This document shows positions 1 to 5,858 of a stretch of 5,858 nt of DNA, in pieces. Source of the stretch: Alphaproteobacteria bacterium (GTDB lineage Bacteria > Pseudomonadota > Alphaproteobacteria > Puniceispirillales > Puniceispirillaceae); NCBI GenBank assembly GCA_011526395.1, contig WTHW01000003.1, positions 1 to 5,858 on the forward strand, read 5' to 3'. Made by a program: the position numbers and the translations under genes. Numbering within the stretch: position 1 is the first letter of the stretch; each line of letters begins with the position of its first letter. The notes beneath the pieces are model-generated. The model saw only the letters and a program-made list of their open reading frames with translations, was not told the DNA's origin and did not search any database.

Positions 1-1
1 A

Positions 2-1039
2 AGAGACAGACCGGGTACCACTGACATAGATGAGAACCTAGATTATGGTGCTGAAGAGCGTATCATTCGCTTGACGCCATTTGGCCGCTCTCTTGGTTTC
101 ACTGTCAGCTCAGTTGGAAATCAGGTACGCTCCGCGCTAGATGGCAGTGTTGTTAAACGCTTCCCAAGAGGGGATGAAGAGGTCACTGTCCGTTTGTCTT
201 TGCCGCGCTCGGAAGTGGCAACAGACTCACTAGGCGCCCTTCGCTTGATTACACCGCAAGGCACATATGTTGATCTTGAAGATGTTGCAACGGTAGAACC
301 TCGTCTTGGGTTCAGCGTTGTCCGTCGCCAAGATGGGTTCCGCGAAGTGGCTATTCAGGGTGATCTTGATGATAAAGTCATTAATACGACACAAGCCAAA
401 GAGGCAATCCTAGAAGCCGGACTTGGCGAAGATGTTGCATCAAAGGGTCTGCGCTATCGTTTTGACGGCAGGGATCAAGAGCAAGGTGAAGCCTTTGCTG
501 ATATGTCAACTGGTGGCACATTGGCCTTGATTTGTATCTATGTGATTTTGGCTTGGGTCTTCTCAAGCTGGGCACGGCCATTTGCAGTCATGATCATGAT
601 CCCATTTGGCCTAATTGGCGCTGTTGTTGGTCATTATGTGATGGGATTATCCATGAACATTCTGTCCATGTTTGCGCTTGTGGCATTGTCGGGGATTGTG
701 GTGAATAATTCAATTATTCTGGTGGCAACCATCGATAGACGGCTAGAAGAATTGCAAGGTGATTTTGAAACAGCAGTCATTTCAGGTGCTGTTGATAGAT
801 TGCGACCAGTTCTTTTGACGTCAATGACAACAATTGGTGGCCTTTCAACTTTGATGTTTGAAACTTCATTGCAGGCGCAATTCTTGATACCGATGGCAAC
901 AACATTGGTATTTGGGCTGGCGGTAACCACTGCTTTGGTGCTATTCCTTGTGCCAGCAACTCTGGGAATTGGCCGGGATATTGCAATGGTCTTTCGTGGA
1001 ATTGCATCTCCTGTGTTACGATTATTTCAGCGTGGCTAA
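2..1039 (+). CDS. RND-family efflux transporter permease, C-terminal third (5' end outside window)
   Basis: This is the inner-membrane pump subunit of a proton-driven resistance-nodulation-division (AcrB/HAE1-type) efflux system. The frame is open from base 2 with no stop, so the gene begins upstream; the TTG at 71 is internal. The visible 345 residues are about one third of a typical pump of roughly 1,040 residues. Residues 1-170 are the end of the second periplasmic porter region. Five hydrophobic segments follow at about 171-190, 193-213, 218-243, 271-289 and 295-323, matching TM8-TM12 of AcrB. Family landmarks are the P-F-G-L-I-G-A-V-V-G-H stretch in TM9, G-I-V-V-N-N-S-I-I-L-V in TM10 and R-P-V-L-L-T-S-M-T-T just before and into TM11. 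The TM10 motif has Asn (residue 235) where AcrB has the proton-relay Lys940, which suggests the Asn-type subfamily. The substrate cannot be told from this part. The membrane-fusion partner is not in the window and may lie upstream. Confidence 0.93.
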   Translation, partial: RDRPGTTDIDENLDYGAEERIIRLTPFGRSLGFTVSSVGNQVRSALDGSVVKRFPRGDEEVTVRLSLPRSEVATDSLGALRLITPQGTYVDLEDVATVEPRLGFSVVRRQDGFREVAIQGDLDDKVINTTQAKEAILEAGLGEDVASKGLRYRFDGRDQEQGEAFADMSTGGTLALICIYVILAWVFSSWARPFAVMIMIPFGLIGAVVGHYVMGLSMNILSMFALVALSGIVVNNSIILVATIDRRLEELQGDFETAVISGAVDRLRPVLLTSMTTIGGLSTLMFETSLQAQFLIPMATTLVFGLAVTTALVLFLVPATLGIGRDIAMVFRGIASPVLRLFQRG

Positions 1040-1053
1040 AGTGCGCTGAAATA
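1023..1053 (+). terminator. Hairpin over the RND stop codon, possible terminator without a T tract
   Basis: TATTTCAGCG (1023-1032) and CGCTGAAATA (1044-1053) form a perfect 10-bp inverted repeat around an 11-base loop. Two G-U pairs could shrink the loop to 7. The stop codon of the RND gene lies in the loop. No run of T follows, so this is not a classical intrinsic terminator. It could be a 3'-end stabilising stem or a weak terminator between the RND gene and rlmE. Confidence 0.4.
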
Positions 1054-1058
1054 TGCTA

Positions 1059-1074
1059 TTCACCAAAAGGTGAA
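1059..1074. repeat. Short inverted repeat upstream of rlmE
   Basis: TTCACC (1059-1064) and GGTGAA (1069-1074) are perfect reverse complements around an AAAA loop, giving a compact 6-bp stem. It lies 5 bases after the hairpin at the RND stop codon. It may act as an RNA stem in the rlmE leader or be part of the 3' end of the upstream transcript. The role is unknown. Confidence 0.4.
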
Positions 1075-1075
1075 G

Positions 1076-1085
1076 GTTACGTAAC
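1076..1085. repeat. 10-bp palindrome GTTACGTAAC just before the rlmE ribosome binding site
   Basis: The ten bases are a perfect palindrome. They directly adjoin AGGAG (1086-1090), the Shine-Dalgarno sequence of rlmE. Palindromes of this size can bind dimeric regulators, but there is only one copy and no recognised regulator match, so function is not claimed. Confidence 0.35.
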
Positions 1086-1099
1086 AGGAGAAGGCATCA

Positions 1100-1873
1100 A
1101 TGTCTGGCAGAGGCCGCACCTCAAGAGGTAAATCAGGCGCAGGCGAGAAGGGAAGCTCAGGGCGTTCCTACCGTGGTCATGCTGGTTTGACGCAAACGCC
1201 GCGCAATATGCGCCGCCGTAAAGCATCGTCTAACCGTTGGATCGAGCGCCAGTTAAATGACCCTTATGTGCAAGAAACACATAAAAGAGGTCTTAGATCT
1301 CGTGCAGCTATTAAGCTTGAGCAGATAGAAGACAGATACCCTTTCTTACAGCCTCATATGCGTGTGGTTGATTTGGGTTGTGCGCCCGGCGGATGGCTTC
1401 AGGTCGTATCAGAGCGTATTAAGCTCAATAAAGGTCATGGGGCGCTTGTTGGCATAGATTTGCTCGAAACAGACCCCATTGGCGGCGCACAAATTCTTGT
1501 CGGTGACATTACCGAACCTGAAATGCTGGATTCCGTGTTCACTGCCATTGATGGTAAAGCAGATGCTGTCCTTTCAGACATGGCAGCGGCAACCACAGGC
1601 CACCGCCCAACAGACCATTTGCGCACAATGGCTTTATTGGAAATAGCGCTTGATTTTGCAGTTCAAATCCTAACGCCCGGTGGCACATTCTTGGCAAAGG
1701 CGTTTCGTGGCGGTGCAGAAAAGCCGCTAATGGATTTGTTGCACAAGCATTTTGACAAGGTGCGTCACATTAAACCACCAGCTAGCCGGCAAGAATCGGT
1801 TGAAACTTATCTCTTAGCAACAGGGTTCAAGGCGCTGGACGCAAAGCAGGATAAATCTCCAGACCAAACATAA
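1100..1873 (+). CDS. rlmE: 23S rRNA (uridine-2552 2'-O)-methyltransferase RlmE (FtsJ/RrmJ)
   Basis: RlmE methylates the 2'-OH of U2552 in the A loop of 23S rRNA using S-adenosylmethionine, late in assembly of the large ribosomal subunit in the cytoplasm. The protein has 257 residues against 209 in E. coli. The Rossmann-fold SAM-binding motif V-V-D-L-G-C-A-P-G-G-W is at 89-99. The K-D-K-E catalytic tetrad is complete by alignment to E. coli K38, D124, K164 and E199: K72 (in R-S-R-A-A-I-K-L), D160 (S-D-M-A), K200 (F-L-A-K-A-F) and E235 (E-T-Y-L-L-A-T-G). The extra length is an Arg/Lys/Gly/Ser-rich, probably disordered N-terminal extension (about 1-36) plus a short polar tail after 245. Basic extensions of this kind occur in alphaproteobacterial RlmE. 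The ATG at 1100 is supported by AGGAG at 1086-1090, nine bases upstream. The gene precedes guaB on the same strand. Confidence 0.97.
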   Translation: MSGRGRTSRGKSGAGEKGSSGRSYRGHAGLTQTPRNMRRRKASSNRWIERQLNDPYVQETHKRGLRSRAAIKLEQIEDRYPFLQPHMRVVDLGCAPGGWLQVVSERIKLNKGHGALVGIDLLETDPIGGAQILVGDITEPEMLDSVFTAIDGKADAVLSDMAAATTGHRPTDHLRTMALLEIALDFAVQILTPGGTFLAKAFRGGAEKPLMDLLHKHFDKVRHIKPPASRQESVETYLLATGFKALDAKQDKSPDQT

Positions 1874-1878
1874 AAAGC

Positions 1879-1906
1879 TGGTCAATTTTCAGCATTTATA
1901 TTATAA
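1879..1906 (+). promoter_or_regulatory. Possible sigma-70-type promoter for guaB
   Basis: TGGTCA (1879-1884) and TTATAA (1901-1906) are separated by 16 bases. The AT-rich block 1897-1906 also offers TATATT and TATTAT as -10 variants. The -35 match is weak (4 of 6). Transcription from here would start near 1912 and give a leader of about 60 bases before the ATG at 1971. This is inference from a loose consensus match; co-transcription from rlmE is an alternative. Confidence 0.28.
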
Positions 1907-1923
1907 GGCAGTGCCAACTGACG

Positions 1924-1953
1924 TTTTTTTTTGTGCAACGCGTATTTGTTGCA
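1924..1953 (+). promoter_or_regulatory. guaB leader: nine-T tract followed by a hairpin
   Basis: A run of nine T (1924-1932) is followed closely by the inverted repeat TGCAAC (1934-1939) and GTTGCA (1948-1953), a perfect 6-bp stem with an 8-base loop. A weaker CAGT/ACTG stem (1909-1912 with 1917-1920) precedes the T run and could form a poor intrinsic terminator with it. The 3' arm of the second stem touches the likely ribosome binding site at 1954. The arrangement could influence guaB expression by weak termination or by masking the ribosome binding site. It does not resemble a purine riboswitch in size or motif. Confidence 0.35.
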
Positions 1954-1960
1954 AGAAAGG
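1954..1960 (+). promoter_or_regulatory. Ribosome binding site that selects the guaB start
   Basis: AGAAAGG lies 10 bases upstream of the ATG at 1971. No comparable purine-rich site stands before the in-frame GTG at 1911: the bases there read TTATAAGGCA, with only AAGG directly next to the codon. This favours the ATG at 1971 as the guaB start. Confidence 0.6.
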
Positions 1961-1970
1961 CAGTGGCAAC

Positions 1971-3470
1971 ATGTCATCCAAATTACCTAATATGACTTAC
2001 GATAATGTGCAATCACGTATACGTGATGCCCTAACATTTGATGATGTATTGCTTGCCCCTGCGCATTCCGAAATATTACCTGCTAACACTGATATCACGG
2101 GACAATTAACCCGCAACATTCAGCTAAAATTGCCATTGATTTCTGCGGCGATGGATACAGTGACTGAACATCGTCTCGCCATTGCTATGGCACAGCTAGG
2201 CGGCATTGGTGTCGTTCATAAAAACTTCTCTATAGAAGGGCAAGCGGCCGAGGTGGCAGCTGTCAAAAGATATGAAGCTGGTATGGTTGTAAACCCAGTA
2301 ACCATTTCCCCAACAGCGCGTTTAGGCGATGCGCTAGATGTGATGGCATCACATAATATCAGCGGTGTGCCTGTTGTAGATGGGAATAACAAATTGGTCG
2401 GCATATTGACGAATAGAGATGTGCGCTTTGCCCGTGATCATGAGTTAACAGTTGATGAGCTTATGACCAAAAATGTTATCACGATTGAAGCGGATGCCTC
2501 AGCTGGCACTGCCCGCAAATTGCTTCATGAACACCGCATTGAAAAGCTGGTTGTTGTTGATGATAGCGGGCATTGCACAGGCCTTATCACTGTCAAAGAT
2601 ATTGAAAAATCACAAAATTTCCCTCTAGCCTCTAAAGATGCTGCAGGACGACTTCTTGTTGCGGCGGCAACAGGGGCTGGGCCAGATGGCATAGCAAGAG
2701 CAGAGGCTTTGATAGATGCTGGCGCGGATGTGATTGTAGTCGACACAGCACACGGCCATTCAGAAGGTGTTTTATCAACTGTTAAAGCAGTGCGTAAATT
2801 ATCAAATAATGTTGATATTATCGGCGGAAATGTTGCAACAGCTGAAGGTGCGAAGGCCTTGATTGACGCTGGTGTTGATTGTGTAAAAGTTGGCATTGGT
2901 CCGGGTTCAATATGCACCACAAGAATGGTTGCTGGTGTCGGCGTCCCACAACTAACAGCGATTATGGATGCTGCAGCCGCTGGTAAAGAGGCAGGCGTTC
3001 CAGTTATCGCTGATGGTGGCATCAAATATTCAGGTGATTTGGCGAAAGCTATTGCGGCAGGCGCAGGCACTGCGATGATTGGCTCTCTATTGGCTGGCAC
3101 AGACGAGACGCCCGGCGAGGTTTATCTCTATCAGGGTCGCTCTTACAAGGCATATCGCGGCATGGGATCACTTGGCGCAATGGCAAGAGGGTCTGCTGAC
3201 CGCTATTTCCAAGATGAGGTATCGACACCGCTAAAGATGGTGCCAGAGGGTATCGAAGGGCAAGTGCCGTATAAAGGCCCCGTGAGTAACGTGCTTCATC
3301 AGCTAGCTGGTGGCCTAAAGGCTGCTATGGGATATACCGGCTCTGCTACAATCCAAGACATGCAAGCAAAAGCCCAATTCCTGAAAATTACAGGCGCAGG
3401 CTTGCGTGAAAGCCATGTGCATGATGTAACAATCACGAAAGAGGCGCCAAATTATCGTCCTGGCATGTAG
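1971..3470 (+). CDS. guaB: Inosine-5'-monophosphate dehydrogenase (IMPDH)
   Basis: GuaB oxidises IMP to XMP with NAD+, the first committed and usually rate-limiting step of GMP synthesis, as a cytosolic tetramer or octamer. The chosen product has 499 residues (E. coli 488). The (beta/alpha)8 barrel starts at L-T-F-D-D-V-L-L (21-28) and is interrupted by two CBS domains, about 105-155 and 165-212, which bind adenine or guanine nucleotides in this family. The catalytic Cys is C315 in G-I-G-P-G-S-I-C-T-T (308-317), the loop that also binds K+. The phosphate-site I-A-D-G-G is at 346-350, the second G-S site at 371-372, and the mobile-flap Arg-Tyr pair at R411-Y412. The C-terminal S-H-V-H-D-V-T-I-T-K-E is intact. 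The ATG at 1971 gives the family-like N-terminus; an in-frame GTG at 1911 would add 20 unconserved residues. guaA follows after 50 bp. Nothing essential appears to be missing. Confidence 0.98.
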   Translation: MSSKLPNMTYDNVQSRIRDALTFDDVLLAPAHSEILPANTDITGQLTRNIQLKLPLISAAMDTVTEHRLAIAMAQLGGIGVVHKNFSIEGQAAEVAAVKRYEAGMVVNPVTISPTARLGDALDVMASHNISGVPVVDGNNKLVGILTNRDVRFARDHELTVDELMTKNVITIEADASAGTARKLLHEHRIEKLVVVDDSGHCTGLITVKDIEKSQNFPLASKDAAGRLLVAAATGAGPDGIARAEALIDAGADVIVVDTAHGHSEGVLSTVKAVRKLSNNVDIIGGNVATAEGAKALIDAGVDCVKVGIGPGSICTTRMVAGVGVPQLTAIMDAAAAGKEAGVPVIADGGIKYSGDLAKAIAAGAGTAMIGSLLAGTDETPGEVYLYQGRSYKAYRGMGSLGAMARGSADRYFQDEVSTPLKMVPEGIEGQVPYKGPVSNVLHQLAGGLKAAMGYTGSATIQDMQAKAQFLKITGAGLRESHVHDVTITKEAPNYRPGM

Positions 3471-3471
3471 A

Positions 3472-3499
3472 TTGAGTTCAAACGATTGCTGGCTAAATT
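3472..3499 (+). promoter_or_regulatory. Weak promoter-like element between guaB and guaA
   Basis: TTGAGT (3472-3477) and TAAATT (3494-3499), 16 bases apart, each match the sigma-70 consensus at 4 of 6 positions. This could give guaA some independent transcription, but such matches arise easily in AT-rich spacers. No terminator hairpin is visible between the genes, so read-through from guaB is expected. Confidence 0.2.
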
Positions 3500-3520
3500 T
3501 AGTGGGAAAATAAGAAGATA

Positions 3521-5071
3521 ATGCAACAAACCATTTTAATCATTGATTTTGGCTCTCAGGTTACACAGCTCATCGCAAGGCGCCTTCGTGAAATTGGTGT
3601 CTATACTGAAATTCTGCCTTCAACAGCAGATCAGGCCGCAGCAGTCGCGCAAAAGCCAGCTGGTATCATTTTGTCAGGTGGCCCAAATTCTGTGACTGCA
3701 GCCAATACGCCGCGAGCTGATGATGCTGTCTTTTCGTCAAATGTGCCAGTGCTTGGTATTTGCTATGGTCAGCAAACAATGGTCGCACAATTAGGCGGCA
3801 CTGTTGAAGCAGGAAACAGCCGTGAATTTGGCCGTGCAGATGTCACAATCACCTCATCTAGCCCGTTATTTGGCGATGAGTGGCAAAAAGATAGTGTAAA
3901 ATCTGTATGGATGAGTCACGGCGACCATGTATCAGACCTACCTGATGGATTTTCAGTCATTGCCTCATCACCCGGCGCGCCTTTTGCTGTTATCGCAAAC
4001 GAGGACAGGCGCTATTATGGTGTGCAATTCCATCCAGAAGTGGTCCACACAGATGGCGGCGTGGATTTGCTTCGTAATTTTGCACGAAATATTTGTCAGC
4101 TTGATGCCACATGGTCGATGGCAGCTTATCGTGAGCAAGCCGTTGCGGCAATTCGTGAACAAGTCGGCCCAGAAGGGCGTGTTATTTGTGGCTTGTCTGG
4201 CGGCGTTGATAGCTCTGTTGCGGCTATTCTAATTCATGAAGCAATTGGCGAGCGCCTCACATGCGTTTTTGTAGATCATGGCCTGTTGCGCAAAGGTGAA
4301 GCAGATGAAGTGGTAAACTTATTCGGTCGTCACTACAATATTCCGCTTATTCATGCTGATGCGTCTGAGATGTTTTTATCTCGCCTTGAGGGGGTAAGTG
4401 ACCCAGAACAAAAACGTAAAATCATAGGCGGCGCCTTTATCGAAGTTTTTGATGCTGAATCTGCTAAAATCGAAAATGCGACTTTCTTGGCGCAAGGCAC
4501 ATTATATCCTGATGTGATCGAATCTATCTCTGCCGCTGGTGGTAATCATGTGACAATCAAATCACATCACAATGTTGGCGGCCTGCCTGATGATATGGCG
4601 TTGGAATTGGTCGAGCCACTTCGTATGTTATTCAAAGATGAGGTAAGAGAGCTTGGCAGGGAATGTGGCCTGCCTGAAACGCTTGTCGGGCGTCACCCAT
4701 TTCCAGGGCCAGGCCTTGCGATACGTGTACCCGGTGAAATTACAAAGGAAAAGCTTGATATCCTGCGAGAAGCAGATGCTGTCTATTTGGATGAAATCAG
4801 AAAACATGGTTTATATGATGAAATCTGGCAAGCTTTTGCAGTTTTGCTGCCCGTTAAGACCGTTGGCGTCATGGGTGATGCACGCTCCTATGAATATGTC
4901 TGCGCCCTTCGCGCGGTCACATCAACAGATGGCATGACAGCTGACGTCTATCCGTTTGAAGCAAGCTTCCTAACCCGTGTTGCAACACGCATCGTCAATG
5001 AAGTCAAAGGCGTCAATCGCATCACTTATGATATCACCTCAAAACCACCTGGCACGATTGAGTGGGAATAA
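3521..5071 (+). CDS. guaA: GMP synthase, glutamine-hydrolysing
   Basis: GuaA converts XMP to GMP in the cytosol using ATP and glutamine-derived ammonia, completing the branch begun by GuaB. The 516-residue product is close to the usual length (E. coli 525). The class I glutamine amidotransferase domain covers about 4-193, with nucleophile C81 in G-I-C-Y-G-Q-Q and the partners H171 and E173 in F-H-P-E-V. The ATP pyrophosphatase domain follows, with the P-loop S-G-G-V-D-S-S at 226-232. The C-terminal dimerisation and XMP-binding domain runs from about 390, with R-H-P-F-P-G-P-G-L-A at 391-400 and the family-typical end K-P-P-G-T-I-E-W-E (508-516). The ATG at 3521 gives the normal N-terminus. Its Shine-Dalgarno is poor: AAGAAG lies only 3 bases before the start and GGGAA is 12 bases away. 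Initiation may therefore depend on an open leader. All catalytic residues are present. Confidence 0.98.
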   Translation: MQQTILIIDFGSQVTQLIARRLREIGVYTEILPSTADQAAAVAQKPAGIILSGGPNSVTAANTPRADDAVFSSNVPVLGICYGQQTMVAQLGGTVEAGNSREFGRADVTITSSSPLFGDEWQKDSVKSVWMSHGDHVSDLPDGFSVIASSPGAPFAVIANEDRRYYGVQFHPEVVHTDGGVDLLRNFARNICQLDATWSMAAYREQAVAAIREQVGPEGRVICGLSGGVDSSVAAILIHEAIGERLTCVFVDHGLLRKGEADEVVNLFGRHYNIPLIHADASEMFLSRLEGVSDPEQKRKIIGGAFIEVFDAESAKIENATFLAQGTLYPDVIESISAAGGNHVTIKSHHNVGGLPDDMALELVEPLRMLFKDEVRELGRECGLPETLVGRHPFPGPGLAIRVPGEITKEKLDILREADAVYLDEIRKHGLYDEIWQAFAVLLPVKTVGVMGDARSYEYVCALRAVTSTDGMTADVYPFEASFLTRVATRIVNEVKGVNRITYDITSKPPGTIEWE

Positions 5072-5081
5072 TTCAGACGCC

Positions 5082-5795
5082 ATGCAAAAAGATTTTGTCG
5101 TTGATAATTTCACACCGCCGCCTCACCCGAAAGGCATCACCCTAGATGGCGATACGGTAAGACTAGAGCCGTTAAATGTTGAAAAACATTCCGTGAATTT
5201 GTTTCAGTCAAATTCATTAGATGAAGAAGGCTTAATCTGGAAATATCTTCCCTATGGGCCTTATGACAGTTTGGAAAGCTATCAAGCTTGGTTAGCTCAA
5301 GAAGCTTTGGGCGAGGATCCAACTTTTCTGGCGATTGTGCGACTATCAGATGCAAAAGTAGTAGGTCTAGCAAGCTTTCTTAGAATAAATCAGAATGACG
5401 GCTCAATCGAAGTCGGTCACATTAATTATTCGCCTCTGCTTCAACAGACCCGCGAAGGTACAGAGGCAATGTATCTTATGATGAAATGGGCGTTTGAAAA
5501 TGGGTATCGGCGCTATGAATGGAAATGTAATGCGTTAAATCAGCGAAGTAGATATGCTGCGCAAAGACTAGGGTTCTCATATGAGGGCGTGTTTAGGCAG
5601 ATGTCCATTAGTAAAGGTCGAAATAGAAATACAGCTTGGTTTGCGGCTATAGATCAGGAGTGGGAAGCATTGAATAGGTGTTTTTGCTCCTACCTATCAG
5701 ACGATAATTTTGATGCAAATGGCAAACCAAACGTCTCACTCTCAAGCCTCACAAAGCCAATTTTGCATAAGATAGATGATAAAGAATTTAGCTGA
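5082..5795 (+). CDS. GNAT-family N-acetyltransferase (RimJ/RimL-like)
   Basis: The 237-residue protein resembles the COG1670-type (RimJ/RimL-like) acetyltransferases that use acetyl-CoA; the acceptor is unknown. Visible features are an N-terminal V-R-L-E-P-L strand (26-31), W-K-Y-L-P-Y-G-P (53-60), the strand S-I-E-V-G-H-I-N-Y-S-P (108-118), and the CoA-pyrophosphate-binding turn with helix around T-R-E-G-T-E-A-M-Y-L-M-M (123-134). Then come the R-R-Y-E-W-K-C-N-A-L-N segment (143-153) and the A-A-Q-R-L-G-F-S-Y-E-G motif (159-169), both typical of this family. A polar tail of about 40 residues after W194 is not recognised. The ATG at 5082 lies 10 bases after the guaA stop, with no strong Shine-Dalgarno, which suggests co-transcription and perhaps translational coupling. 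An in-frame GTG at 4977 would overlap guaA by 95 bp and add 35 unlike residues, so it was not used. Parts of this gene look more AT-rich than guaA (20 of 60 bases G+C at 5161-5220 against 33 of 60 at 4141-4200). Confidence 0.9.
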   Translation: MQKDFVVDNFTPPPHPKGITLDGDTVRLEPLNVEKHSVNLFQSNSLDEEGLIWKYLPYGPYDSLESYQAWLAQEALGEDPTFLAIVRLSDAKVVGLASFLRINQNDGSIEVGHINYSPLLQQTREGTEAMYLMMKWAFENGYRRYEWKCNALNQRSRYAAQRLGFSYEGVFRQMSISKGRNRNTAWFAAIDQEWEALNRCFCSYLSDDNFDANGKPNVSLSSLTKPILHKIDDKEFS

Positions 5796-5858
5796 TAAAG
5801 TAGGTAAATGAAGGAGAATTGTATTCTAATGCATGATTGTTAATGTACTATGTTAGAT
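5796..5858. other. Window-end spacer with a Shine-Dalgarno-like AAGGAG
   Basis: The 63 bases after the GNAT gene are AT-rich and contain AAGGAG at 5811-5816. The closest start codons (TTG 5819, ATG 5829, ATG 5833) all run into stops within a few codons. The ATG at 5843 stays open to the window end but lies 26 bases from the AAGGAG. No terminator hairpin with a T run is visible. A downstream gene may begin here or beyond the edge, but it cannot be called. Confidence 0.3.

Noticed and set aside
634..930. 98-codon open frame on the - strand inside the RND gene
   Set aside because: It is opposite the conserved TM9-TM12 coding region and shows no domain or independent start signal, so it is a shadow frame.
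1909..1932. Strong intrinsic terminator after rlmE
   Set aside because: The T tract is good, but the stem before it has only 4 bp (CAGT/ACTG) and three bases separate the two, so it is too weak to call as a terminator.
1911..1970. GTG at 1911 as the guaB start, adding 20 residues
   Set aside because: The added residues do not resemble the GuaB N-terminus and translate the T tract and hairpin. The ATG at 1971 has a better placed ribosome binding site and gives the usual length.
1911..1970. Purine riboswitch or other known riboswitch upstream of guaB
   Set aside because: The leader is about 60 bases with a single 6-bp stem. It lacks the three-way junction and conserved loop sequences of purine riboswitches.
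2525..3100. 191-codon open frame on the - strand inside guaB
   Set aside because: It lies wholly opposite the conserved catalytic region of guaB. Its Ala/Pro/Ser/Thr-rich translation has no recognisable domain and is what the complement of Gly/Ala-rich coding sequence gives.
3927..4232. 101-codon + strand frame inside guaA
   Set aside because: It is out of frame with guaA across the conserved amidotransferase and P-loop coding sequence. Its product is not recognisable.
4977..5081. GTG at 4977 as the GNAT start, overlapping guaA by 95 bp
   Set aside because: The 35 extra residues are a frame-shifted reading of the conserved guaA C-terminus. The ATG at 5082 gives a family-like N-terminus.
1..5858. 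Mobile element, CRISPR array, defence system or phage genes
   Set aside because: No direct repeat arrays, terminal inverted repeats, transposase, integrase, Cas or toxin-antitoxin-like proteins are visible. Nearly all the sequence is explained by five housekeeping or transport-type genes.

Overview
The window looks like an ordinary piece of chromosome from an alphaproteobacterium of moderate GC content. That assignment rests on the protein sequences (RlmE with a long basic N-terminal extension, and the style of GuaB, GuaA and the GNAT protein) and on the order rlmE-guaB-guaA. A marine lineage such as SAR116 is possible, but that is only a guess. All five genes lie on the + strand and are tightly packed. 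I found no rRNA, tRNA, CRISPR array, insertion sequence, integrase or phage gene.

Layout. Positions 2-1039 are the 3' third of an RND-family efflux pump gene whose start lies outside the window. A 60-bp gap follows that is unusually rich in inverted repeats. Next is rlmE (1100-1873), encoding the 23S rRNA U2552 2'-O-ribose methyltransferase. A 97-bp gap (to the preferred start) carries a possible promoter, a nine-T tract and a small hairpin next to the ribosome binding site. It leads to guaB (1971-3470), encoding IMP dehydrogenase. After 50 bp comes guaA (3521-5071), encoding GMP synthase. Ten bases after its stop, a GNAT-family acetyltransferase gene begins (5082-5795). The last 63 bases hold a Shine-Dalgarno-like AAGGAG but no gene that can be supported.

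How the genes work together. GuaB oxidises IMP to XMP and GuaA aminates XMP to GMP, so the two adjacent genes encode the complete guanine branch of purine synthesis. RlmE acts on the ribosome, so its link to guanine synthesis is through growth and translation rather than a shared pathway. The GNAT gene is close enough to guaA to be co-transcribed and perhaps translationally coupled, but its substrate is unknown. The RND gene is probably a separate unit.

I see no convincing evidence of a new biological system. The points most worth a second look are the guaB leader, the cluster of dyads between the RND gene and rlmE, the Asn in place of the usual TM10 lysine in the RND pump, and the GNAT gene behind guaA.
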